Of a stretch of DNA of 55,256 bases, positions 33,291 through 41,410 are shown piece after piece. The position numbers and the translations under genes were made by a program. Origin of the DNA: CAZKEG01 sp964601575 (GTDB lineage Bacteria > Desulfobacterota > Thermodesulfobacteria > Thermodesulfobacteriales > Thermodesulfatatoraceae). Position 1 is the stretch's first letter, and the number at the start of each line of letters is the position of its first letter. The notes under the pieces were generated by a model. It was not told the origin of the DNA, ran no database searches, and worked only from the letters and a program-made list of their open reading frames with translations. The stretch is taken from positions 1 to 55,256 of the forward strand of contig CAZROA010000005.1 in assembly GCA_964601575.1 (NCBI GenBank). Reading direction: 5' to 3'.

Positions 33291-35243
33291 TTAATCGACT
33301 TTAAATTTTTGGGCCTCCTGATGCAGATTTTCGGTGAGCTGGTGTAATTCGGCGCTGCATTGGCGGATATCTTCGGCCCTCTTTAAGAGTTGAGTGCTCA
33401 TGGCCATTAGGTTTTGGCTGGTATCTTTAAATATTTCTGCTTCTCCTCTGGCCTGTGCCGCCTGAGAGCTCACCTCATGAGTGACGGCGGTTTGCTCCTC
33501 TACGGCGGTAGCAATCCCACGGGCATATTCGGCCAATTGTTCGATGATCATGGCCACGTTTTCCATGGCCTTTGAGGCATCTTCGGAGTTTTGTTGGATA
33601 TCGCTGACGATTTGTTCTATCTCTCCGGCATTTTGTCCGGTCTGTTGGGCCAGCTCTTTGACCTCGTTGGCCACCACGGCAAAGCCCTTACCGGCCTCCC
33701 CCGCCCGGGCGGCCTCGATGGTGGCGTTTAGGGCCAATAAATTAGTTTGATCAGCAATATTGACGATGAGCCGGCTCACTTCGCTTATCTTGGTTGAAGC
33801 AGCGGCCAATCTGGAAATGACCTCTTGGGCAGAATGGACCTCCGTGCGGGCCTTTTCAGCCACCTGACTCGTCTCCATGGTGTGGCGAGCAATTTCCTCT
33901 ACGGCTTTGTTCATTTCTTCCATCGATCTAGCAATGGTAAATATGGTTTCTTCTATCTTTTCTGTAGAAGTATTAATTTCTTTGGCTTGCGTTTCCGTCT
34001 CTTTGGCTACCGAGCGCATCTCTTCAGAAATATTTGAAAGTTGGGAACTGTTTTCAAAAACTTCTTTACTAGTCTTGATTGTATCTCCTAAAGCCTGACG
34101 AATAGAATGGAGAAATTCTAAAAGATAAGCAGCAGCTCTTTCTAATATGTTACCATTTTTATTCGGTTTAATATGACGAAAAGAAGGAGAGATTGAAAGA
34201 TTGAAATTGCCAAGTTCTTTTAATACATCTATTTGAACTCTAACAAATTCTATTACTCGTTTGTTAATATTCCAAATAATTAAAAGTAGACCAACTGAGA
34301 CCAAAATTCCTAAAGCATATACTTTGATAATAAATGAAGCTATCGATTCGGCCTTTTTACTTACAAGTTCTTTTTTGGGGTCAATATAGCTTTCCATTAT
34401 CTTTTCACTTATATTCATAATATCTTGGAAGATTTTTTCTATCTTTTTATCCTGCTTTTTAAGCTCTTTTCCTAGTAGGATCATTTCAGAAATCTTTTTC
34501 CGTATACTTGATACCGAGTTTGCCATCTCTTCATGCAGGTTATAAAGGGGTTTGTTTTTGGCTACTAATTTCCCCCAATCTGATACTCCTCGGTCTAGGG
34601 CCTCCATCTTTTGACCGATTTCATTCTTTAGTTGGAAAAAGTTTTCTAAAGTGATCCCTAATTGGAGGAGATTTTGAATAATACCCTCGTTTACCAATTC
34701 GTTGATTTGGGCCCAATAAGTTACTTCTTGAGGCGAACCAGAAGCCTCGGCCCTCTGTTGGGCCGGAGTAATGACCTCGGTCATGGCCTTTTGGCAAAGG
34801 GTGGTGATCTTCTCAACCTCTTGTTTAATCTCTTGGAATTTCCTTTGAAAGGCCTTCTGTTTCCCCCTGGCCTCAAAGAGGGCACCTTCAAAGGCCTGGA
34901 GGGTCTTGCTCATTTCCTGTATTTCCTGGTTGGCTGCGGGGATGGATTGATTCATTTGCGAAGACCAACCTCGAAAGCTTTCTTTTACCCTTTGGAGCTG
35001 AAATTCTATCTTTTTCCAGTCTTTTTCCTCACCGGTATGGCGCCATTCATAGAAGGCCAGACGTGCTTCTTGAAGGGGTTGGATGAGGTCTTCGTTCATG
35101 ATCATGTCCACTTCAGAAAGGAGGGCCAGATGATCCACCTGCCTTTTTTCCCAGCGGGCACTTATGGTTCCCCATAGGGCCATAATCAAGACTACTAAAC
35201 CGATAAGGACGATGCTCCCCGCCATTTGTCTGGTAATGCCCAT
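33291..35243 (-). CDS. Methyl-accepting chemotaxis protein
   Basis: A 650-aa chemoreceptor: membrane segment at about 8-26, a long helical periplasmic sensor (28-300), membrane segment 2 near 305-327, a HAMP-like stretch and a methyl-accepting domain (about 400-640) with the highly conserved tip SRLIVNIADQTNLLALNATIEAARAGEAGKGFAVVANEVKELAQQTG. The sensor has two related modules, each starting near a [W/L]xx[V/I][D/N]xxxNE motif (residues about 44 and 177). No C-terminal CheR-binding pentapeptide is present. ATG 35243 has GAGGAGGGG upstream. Ligand unknown. Confidence 0.92.
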   Translation of the reverse strand: MGITRQMAGSIVLIGLVVLIMALWGTISARWEKRQVDHLALLSEVDMIMNEDLIQPLQEARLAFYEWRHTGEEKDWKKIEFQLQRVKESFRGWSSQMNQSIPAANQEIQEMSKTLQAFEGALFEARGKQKAFQRKFQEIKQEVEKITTLCQKAMTEVITPAQQRAEASGSPQEVTYWAQINELVNEGIIQNLLQLGITLENFFQLKNEIGQKMEALDRGVSDWGKLVAKNKPLYNLHEEMANSVSSIRKKISEMILLGKELKKQDKKIEKIFQDIMNISEKIMESYIDPKKELVSKKAESIASFIIKVYALGILVSVGLLLIIWNINKRVIEFVRVQIDVLKELGNFNLSISPSFRHIKPNKNGNILERAAAYLLEFLHSIRQALGDTIKTSKEVFENSSQLSNISEEMRSVAKETETQAKEINTSTEKIEETIFTIARSMEEMNKAVEEIARHTMETSQVAEKARTEVHSAQEVISRLAAASTKISEVSRLIVNIADQTNLLALNATIEAARAGEAGKGFAVVANEVKELAQQTGQNAGEIEQIVSDIQQNSEDASKAMENVAMIIEQLAEYARGIATAVEEQTAVTHEVSSQAAQARGEAEIFKDTSQNLMAMSTQLLKRAEDIRQCSAELHQLTENLHQEAQKFKVD

Positions 35244-35655
35244 AACGCCCCTCCTCTTAAAGAAATTTTTTTTAAAAAATCACCTTTATTGCTGTTCAGC
35301 ACTTTTTCATCACTTTTCCGAAAATTTAAAAATTTTTTGCTAGATTTTTTCGGCAGACAGGAAAATCTCTTTAAAGAAGTTTGTTTTTAAAAAATGAGAC
35401 GAATATGTTCCTTCAGTAACTTGGTGTTACTTTTTTGAATTTAGTATTAAGATCGGGAAAATCTATAAATTAGGAATTTATTTGGATAAATCTCTTATTA
35501 TTTGGCCAACTTCGACCGAATAAAGAAAAATATAGAAAGAGCCCTCTATAGATCTAACTCAAGGGAGAGAAATTTAACTTCTATCTAAAGATGACCCTTA
35601 TTAGGGTTGTAAAATAAGCCATTATTTTTTAATCTCTTTTACTGGGGGTGGAGTA
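35244..35655. other. Divergent intergenic region between two chemoreceptor genes
   Basis: 412 nt, very AT-rich, no ORF. It holds two tandem GTGATGAA/GTGCTGAAC motifs (35294-35316), a perfect inverted repeat AGTAAC-N5-GTTACT (35415-35431), and a long T/A-rich stretch. I could not find convincing sigma70, sigma28 or sigma54 promoters for either gene. Confidence 0.5.
35294..35316 (-). repeat. Two tandem AAAGTGNTGAA motifs upstream of the chemoreceptor
   Basis: On the minus strand AAAGTGATGAA (35316-35306) is followed directly by AAAGTGCTGAAC (35305-35294), 51 to 73 nt before the ATG at 35243. The same core occurs three times in front of the sensor gene at 55030. It looks like a shared regulator site. 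Confidence 0.45.
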
Positions 35656-37782
35656 ATGGTCATGCGTTTAAATCTTAAGCAACGCCTCTTATTTACTGTT
35701 GGTCTCATTGCCTTGGTGATTTTGTCTATCTGTTTGGTGAATTATCGAACCCTTGAGGGCCAGAAAAGAGATGTCGTAGAACTTGGTCGCTGGGGTGATA
35801 TTGATATGGTCATGAACGAGGACGTAATCGCCAAATTTGAGGCCTTGAGAACGGCTTTTCTCTATTGGAAAGACAATCCTGGTCAAGAGAGTTGGAAACA
35901 GGTGGAAAAGGCCTTAGAAGAGGCGGAAAGAGGTCTCTTTACTTGGGAAAAGTTGGTCTCTAATGAGCCGAGATTATCGCAAGCCGTTGCCAAATGGAAA
36001 GACCTCTTAGGAGAGTTAAAGGGCGTCATCTCTTCCTGTAAGAAGTTTCAAGAAGAAAGGGACCAGAATATCGATCTTCTCGAAAGAGCTGATCAAAAAC
36101 TCAGGGCCTTTTTAGATGAAACCATGAAAAAAATCATAGATCCAGCCAAGAAGAAGGCAGCCCTTTCGGGAAAGGTCAAAATCCTTGCTTATTGGTCGGA
36201 GATCGACATGGTTATCAATGAGAAAATAATTCAACCTTTCCTCGACTTTGAAAAGACCCTTGAAGCCTATCTCCTCGGAAGGAAAGGGCCAAAGGAAGTA
36301 GAAGTCCAATTAAAGGCTTTGAAAGAGGGTGTGAAGGAATGGTCTAGTTTAGTCAAAGGTAACGCTATTCTTGAAAAGACTGCCTTTAAAATTTCCAAAT
36401 TGCTAGATAATTCTTCTCAAATATGGCTAAAGATAAGAAATGATACAGAAAATCTAGAAAAGAACACCTCTCTAGTTATAGCTAAAGTGGCTGACCTCAA
36501 AGAAGAGGCCGATGCGGTCATGGAAGAGGTGGTTGATCCTACCAAGGCCAAGATCCTTTCAGAAGCCTTGGAAAGTGCTAATAGAAATATTATGTTTTCT
36601 TTAGTCGAGTTAGGTGTAGCCTTTTTGTTTATCGCTCTGATCGCTTTTGGAGCTAATCGTGCCTGTAAACCTCTTGAGGCCTTAGTTGCCAGGCTTAAAG
36701 ACTTAGCCGTAGGTGAGACAGACCTTACCAAACAATTAGCCGTAAAAGCTATTGATTGTTCCAAAGTAATGCGTTGTGACGAACCGGATTGTCCTTCTTA
36801 TGGAAAGGAAACCTATTGTTGGTATGAGTCTGGTAGTTATGCTGCTCAAGTCCATTGTCCAAAGATCAAGAATGGCGAATATGCCTCTTGTGAGGAATGT
36901 AAAGTTTATAAACGAGCTATTGTGACTGAGATTGATGAGGTTTCCACCTTTGTAAACGCCTTTATCTGTCGTATCTGTAACCTGGTGGCCAAGATCAAGA
37001 AACAAGCTGAAGAGGTAGTAGCTGAGGCCAGACAGCTCTCGGCGGTCTCCGAGCAACTGGCCAGTGGGGCGGAAGAGGCGCAGGTCCAGGCGGCAGAGGT
37101 GAATCGAGTGGCCGGGGTGGCTGCTGAAAGCGTGGCTTCGGTAGCAACGGCCATGGAGGAGATGACCGCCACGGTGAATGAGATCGCCGAGCATACAAGT
37201 CGAGCTAGCCAAATAGCCCAAGAAGCCAGTGAAGAGGCAACCAAGGCCCAAGAGGTGATTCATAACCTGGCCCAGGCCTCTAGCCGGATCAGCGAGGTAA
37301 GCAGACTCATTGGCTCCATAGCCGAACAGACCAAATTGTTGGCCCTAAACGCCACCATCGAGGCCGCCCGGGCTGGGGAGGCCGGTAAGGGCTTTGCCGT
37401 GGTGGCCAACGAGGTCAAAGAGCTGGCCCAACAGACCGGAAATTCGGTCACCGATATCGACGCCATGGTGAATGATCTCCAACAAGGAGTTTCGCAGGCC
37501 CTTGAGGCCATGAACAGGATCTCAGAGGTCATTCAGCAAGTGGCCGAGTTTTCCAACAACGTAGCTGCTGCCGTGGAAGAACAAACAGCGAGCACCAATG
37601 AGGTGAGCGCTAATACCCAAAGGGTAAGCGATGAAGTGAACGACATGGCCCGTATGAGCGAAGCCATCGTTGCCGCCGGGACACAGACGGCTCAAGGGGC
37701 GGAACACGTCCGTCACACGGCCCATAAACTTCGCCGTCTTTCCGACGAGCTTCAAGCATTGTTAGATGAATTCAAGACCTAA
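35656..37782 (+). CDS. Methyl-accepting chemotaxis protein with cysteine-rich insert
   Basis: A 708-aa chemoreceptor: membrane segment at about 10-27, helical periplasmic sensor (30-305) with two modules marked by W46-GDIDMVMNE and W180-SEIDMVINE, membrane segment 2 near 315-333, HAMP to about 365, then a seven-cysteine segment (residues 368-415: RCDEPDCPSYGKETYCW and CPKIK...CEECK), and a methyl-accepting domain whose tip is nearly identical to that of the neighbouring receptor. The cysteine segment between HAMP and signalling domain probably binds metal or a redox cofactor. ATG 35656 or 35662; GGTGGAG precedes both. Its end overlaps the split kinase gene by 17 nt. Confidence 0.92.
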   Translation: MVMRLNLKQRLLFTVGLIALVILSICLVNYRTLEGQKRDVVELGRWGDIDMVMNEDVIAKFEALRTAFLYWKDNPGQESWKQVEKALEEAERGLFTWEKLVSNEPRLSQAVAKWKDLLGELKGVISSCKKFQEERDQNIDLLERADQKLRAFLDETMKKIIDPAKKKAALSGKVKILAYWSEIDMVINEKIIQPFLDFEKTLEAYLLGRKGPKEVEVQLKALKEGVKEWSSLVKGNAILEKTAFKISKLLDNSSQIWLKIRNDTENLEKNTSLVIAKVADLKEEADAVMEEVVDPTKAKILSEALESANRNIMFSLVELGVAFLFIALIAFGANRACKPLEALVARLKDLAVGETDLTKQLAVKAIDCSKVMRCDEPDCPSYGKETYCWYESGSYAAQVHCPKIKNGEYASCEECKVYKRAIVTEIDEVSTFVNAFICRICNLVAKIKKQAEEVVAEARQLSAVSEQLASGAEEAQVQAAEVNRVAGVAAESVASVATAMEEMTATVNEIAEHTSRASQIAQEASEEATKAQEVIHNLAQASSRISEVSRLIGSIAEQTKLLALNATIEAARAGEAGKGFAVVANEVKELAQQTGNSVTDIDAMVNDLQQGVSQALEAMNRISEVIQQVAEFSNNVAAAVEEQTASTNEVSANTQRVSDEVNDMARMSEAIVAAGTQTAQGAEHVRHTAHKLRRLSDELQALLDEFKT

Positions 37783-38161
37783 CTTGATAGAAGAAGGTTT
37801 ACAAAAGAGATGGCTCTCAAGCTTTAAATTAAAGGTCTTTCTTCGACTTTTACCCCTCTTTATCTTACTTGTTTTGACTATCTTTGTATTAAGCTTTATT
37901 TTTGCTCTTTATCATCACTATCAAGATACGAAATTTATCTTTCAAAAAGTAATAAAAATTCGCGCTCCTAAATTAAGTCAAGCCATTGCTCAAGATGATA
38001 AAAAAGCCATAAAAAATATTTTAGAAGATCTACTTTTGTATGAATTAGTTTCTTACGTTTTAATAGAGAAAGATAACAAAATATATTTTCAGATTCCTGA
38101 TGATAAATCTTTTGATCTTTCTACTCTGGATAAAAAGACCTTTTTAATACCTAAGGGATAA
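37766..38161 (+). pseudogene. N-terminal fragment of a split hybrid histidine kinase
   Basis: 131 codons: a cytoplasmic leader, one membrane segment (about 29-50, FLRLLPLFILLVLTIFVLSF) and the start of a periplasmic sensor domain, ending LDKKTFLIPKG-stop. The stop is created by a perfect 28-bp tandem duplication (38128-38183) that shifts the frame by one. Deleting one copy lets the frame run straight into the kinase ORF at 38274 through about 30 further sensor residues and a second membrane segment. ATG overlaps the end of the chemoreceptor gene, so the two are coupled. AT-rich. Confidence 0.85.
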
Positions 38162-38183
38162 AAAGACCTTTTTAATACCTAAG
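38128..38183 (+). repeat. Perfect 28-bp tandem duplication
   Basis: Bases 38128-38155 are repeated exactly at 38156-38183 (unit begins GGATAAAAAGACC and ends TACCTAAG). 28 is not a multiple of 3, so the second copy frameshifts the hybrid kinase gene. A direct repeat of this size can be lost by slippage or recombination, restoring the frame. Confidence 0.95.
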
Positions 38184-38273
38184 ATCTATAATAAAAAAGG
38201 TCAAGCATTTTATGATTTTATTTCTCACTTACCAGATAATGGTATTACTCTTCATGTTTTAATTCCTTGTAAA

Positions 38274-39956
38274 GTGATAGATCATCACGTACTTTCTACT
38301 TTTTCAAAGGTCCTTTTACTAGGATTAGGAGTTATATTGATAATCTGTTTTCTTGCCTTCTTTTTTTCCTGTTGGGCTTCTCAAGAGGTTAATAATTTAA
38401 CTCATGCCCTTCAAGAACGAGAAAGAAGATATCGTTTACTTTGGGAGAGTTCTATTGATGCTATCTTTCTCGAAAATTTAGACGGAGAGATAATCGATTG
38501 TAACACCACAGCTTGTAAAATTTTAGGTTATGCAAAAGAAGAGTTGATAGGTCTTAATGTAAGAGATATAGTCCCTAAAGAAATAGCCAATAAATTACCA
38601 GAGCTCGTTAATGAACTTTTGATTAAAGGTAGCATTTCTTTAGAGGCGCTTGGTAAAAGAAAAGATGGTAGTATTTTCCCTACTGAAGTTAATATTAAGT
38701 TAGTCAACATTGATAGTAAACAAATGGCTTTAGTTTATCTTCGTGATATTACAGCCAAAAAACAGATAGAAAAAGAAAGAGAAGAATTACAAGAACAACT
38801 TCGTCAAGCCCAAAAATTAGAAGCCCTTGGCACTTTAGCCGGAGGAGTAGCTCATGACTTTAATAATTTACTTACGGTTATTAATGGTTATGCAGAATTA
38901 GCCTTACAACAAAGTGAAGATAATCCAAAGCTTTATAGAAGCATCGAACTAATTAAAAAAGCAGCAGAAAAGGCCGAACAACTTACCAATCAATTATTGG
39001 CTTTTAGTCGTAAACAGATGTATGAGCCCAAAATAGTCAACGTGAATCATATCATTAATGATCTAGAAAAAATGCTTCGTCGTCTTATAAGTGAAGATAT
39101 TCATATAGAAAAAATTCTTGCTCCTGATCTACCTAATATTATAGCTGATCCGGCGCAAATAGAACAAATCTTAATCAATCTGGTAGTAAATGCTCGAGAC
39201 GCTATTAACGAATTAGGAGATAAAGCCAAAGAAAGAAAGATCATTATTGAAACGGATTACGTCTTTCTTGATGAGGATTACGTAGCCAAACACGTCGGTA
39301 CTCAAGTAGGTCCTTATGTCTTGATTTCTGTAAGTGATACCGGTATCGGGATGGATGAAGAGACAAAGGACAAAATATTCGACCCCTTTTTCACCACGAA
39401 AGGAATGGGGCGTGGGACCGGTTTGGGTTTAGCAACGGTATATGGCATAGTAAAACAAAATAAGGCTAGTATTCATGTCTACAGTGAACCTGGCCAAGGA
39501 ACTACTTTTAAGATTTATTGGCCGGCAGTAGGTGAAAAAGAAGCGATAAAAGGAGAAAAGAGCGCCACAGAGGTACCAAAGGGCAGGGAAAAAGTTTTAT
39601 TGGTCGAAGATGATAGTCTAGTCCGCGATTTTATTTCCAATGCCTTAACCTCTCTGGGATATCAAGTATTTGAGGCCTCGAATGGAAAGGAGGCCCTTAG
39701 ATTGATCAAAGGTGAACAATTAAGTCCAGACCTCTTGATTACCGACTTGGTAATGCCCGGAATGAACGGGAAAGAGCTGGCCGAAAAAATAAGAGAAATT
39801 CTACCTCACATTTCTGTTCTCTATATCTCTGGATACACCGATGACTATCTCTTTTTAAGTGATATTTTGGGTAAAAACGTTAATTTTCTCCAAAAACCAT
39901 TTACCATTAAGAAATTAGCCCAAAAGATTCGCCAAATTTTAGATTCTTCTCCGTAA
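38274..39956 (+). CDS. Hybrid histidine kinase, C-terminal part (PAS-HisKA-HATPase-REC)
   Basis: A 560-aa frame beginning at GTG 38274, but really the downstream part of the gene started at 37766. Order: membrane segment (about 9-31, VLLLGLGVILIICFLAFFFS), PAS (about 45-160, YRLLWESSIDAIFLENLDGEIIDCN), HisKA with the acceptor His in GGVAHDFNN, HATPase_c (NLVVNARDAI, VSDTGIGMDEE, DPFFTTKGMGRGTGLGLATVYG), and a C-terminal receiver (VLLVEDDSLVRDF, acceptor Asp in LLITDLVMPG, KPF). If made alone from the GTG it would still carry one membrane anchor and all catalytic parts, but no outside sensor. No good ribosome binding site is seen at the GTG. Confidence 0.85.
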   Translation: MIDHHVLSTFSKVLLLGLGVILIICFLAFFFSCWASQEVNNLTHALQERERRYRLLWESSIDAIFLENLDGEIIDCNTTACKILGYAKEELIGLNVRDIVPKEIANKLPELVNELLIKGSISLEALGKRKDGSIFPTEVNIKLVNIDSKQMALVYLRDITAKKQIEKEREELQEQLRQAQKLEALGTLAGGVAHDFNNLLTVINGYAELALQQSEDNPKLYRSIELIKKAAEKAEQLTNQLLAFSRKQMYEPKIVNVNHIINDLEKMLRRLISEDIHIEKILAPDLPNIIADPAQIEQILINLVVNARDAINELGDKAKERKIIIETDYVFLDEDYVAKHVGTQVGPYVLISVSDTGIGMDEETKDKIFDPFFTTKGMGRGTGLGLATVYGIVKQNKASIHVYSEPGQGTTFKIYWPAVGEKEAIKGEKSATEVPKGREKVLLVEDDSLVRDFISNALTSLGYQVFEASNGKEALRLIKGEQLSPDLLITDLVMPGMNGKELAEKIREILPHISVLYISGYTDDYLFLSDILGKNVNFLQKPFTIKKLAQKIRQILDSSP

Positions 39957-40066
39957 GTCTTTCCTTGTCGTTTTTAGATCCTTTAGCCATCTTTGAGTTT
40001 GACTTTTGTTTAAGGCTTAAGTATTTTCGAGCCCCGAAGAGGGAATTTGGTCACAAGGGGGATTTT

Positions 40067-41368
40067 ATGGCCTGCGTAGTGGTAGTGGGCACCCAATGGG
40101 GTGACGAAGGCAAGGGTAAAATCGTCGATCTTTTGACTGGTCGGGCCGACGTGATCGTCCGTTTTCAAGGAGGCAATAACGCTGGGCATACTATCATCAT
40201 CAACGGCGAAAAATTCATCCTCCATATTATTCCCTCGGGGATCTTTCACGAGGATAAAATCTGTCTCATCGGCAACGGAGTGGTCATAGACCCCGAAGTA
40301 TTACTATACGAAGAGATCGAAGGCCTTCAAAAGCGCGGCATAGCCGTTGAGCCTGGTCGTCTTTATATTAGCGAAAGGGCCCACCTGATTATGCCCTATC
40401 ACAAGGCCATTGATCATGGGCGGGAGGCCAAGAAGGGAAAGACCAAGATCGGGACCACAGGCCGCGGGATCGGGCCTTGTTACGAAGACAAAATAGCCAG
40501 GCGAGGGATCAAGGTCGGCGATCTCTTGGATCCGGATCTCTTTGCCGCCAAGCTGCAGGAGACCTTAGAGGAGAAAAATTTTTATCTCACCCAGTATTTA
40601 GGGGCTGAGGCCTTAGATTATCAGGAGATCTATGAAAAATACCTCAAGATGGGTGAACGCCTGGCCCCTTACGTGACCAACATTTCTATCGAGCTCGACA
40701 AGGCCCGTAAGAAGGGGGCCTCTATCCTCTTTGAAGGCGCCCAAGGGACCCAGCTTGACATAGATCACGGGACCTATCCCTTTGTCACTTCTTCTAATAC
40801 CGTGGCTGGGAACGCCTGTTGCGGTGCTGGCTTAGGACCAACGGCCATCGACTACGTCCTTGGCATTTGCAAGGCCTATACCACGCGGGTAGGGGGCGGG
40901 CCCTTCCCAACCGAGCTCCACGATGAATTGGGTCAATATATACGCGAACGAGGGGCCGAGTATGGTTCGACTACCGGGCGCCCGAGGCGTTGTGGGTGGC
41001 TCGATGGTGTAGTCCTAAAAGAAGCGGTGCGGCTAAACGGTCTTTCCGGGTTGGCCGTGACCAAGCTCGATGTCCTGAGTGGCCTTGAGACCATCAAGGT
41101 CTGTACCGCCTATCGTCTAGATGGTCAAATGATGGATCGCCTGCCGGCCAATATCAAACAGGTAGAAAAGATTGAACCCGTATACGAAGAATTACCCGGC
41201 TGGGAAGGAGATATATCCCAGGCCAAGACCTTTGAGGATCTCCCTAAGGCCGCTCGGGATTATGTCAAGTGGATCGAAGACCATACCGGGGTACCGGTTA
41301 CCCTCATCTCTGTGGGCCCAGCCAGAGATCAGACCATCGTCCTCAAGGACCCTTTTGATATGGTTTAG
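40067..41368 (+). CDS. purA: Adenylosuccinate synthetase
   Basis: Joins aspartate to IMP using GTP on the way to AMP. The 433-aa product starts MACVVVVGTQWGDEGKGKIVD (GTP loop, catalytic Asp), followed by FQGGNNAGHTI (catalytic His), TTGRGIGPCYEDK, FEGAQGTQLDIDHGTYPFVTSSNT and the C-terminal SVGPARDQT. ATG 40067 has AAGGGG about 7 nt upstream; the frame extends 34 codons further up without conservation. It is the first gene of the plus-strand run that continues into the carboxylase genes, 42 nt downstream. Confidence 0.96.
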   Translation: MACVVVVGTQWGDEGKGKIVDLLTGRADVIVRFQGGNNAGHTIIINGEKFILHIIPSGIFHEDKICLIGNGVVIDPEVLLYEEIEGLQKRGIAVEPGRLYISERAHLIMPYHKAIDHGREAKKGKTKIGTTGRGIGPCYEDKIARRGIKVGDLLDPDLFAAKLQETLEEKNFYLTQYLGAEALDYQEIYEKYLKMGERLAPYVTNISIELDKARKKGASILFEGAQGTQLDIDHGTYPFVTSSNTVAGNACCGAGLGPTAIDYVLGICKAYTTRVGGGPFPTELHDELGQYIRERGAEYGSTTGRPRRCGWLDGVVLKEAVRLNGLSGLAVTKLDVLSGLETIKVCTAYRLDGQMMDRLPANIKQVEKIEPVYEELPGWEGDISQAKTFEDLPKAARDYVKWIEDHTGVPVTLISVGPARDQTIVLKDPFDMV

Positions 41369-41410
41369 ATCGGGGTTTAGCGCTTAAAATTAGAAAGGCC
41401 TTATGAGGAA

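Noticed and set aside
38162..38273. Programmed ribosomal frameshift joining the two kinase frames
   Set aside because: The frame change is fully explained by the 28-bp duplication, and the stop lies right at the copy junction without a slippery heptamer plus structure.
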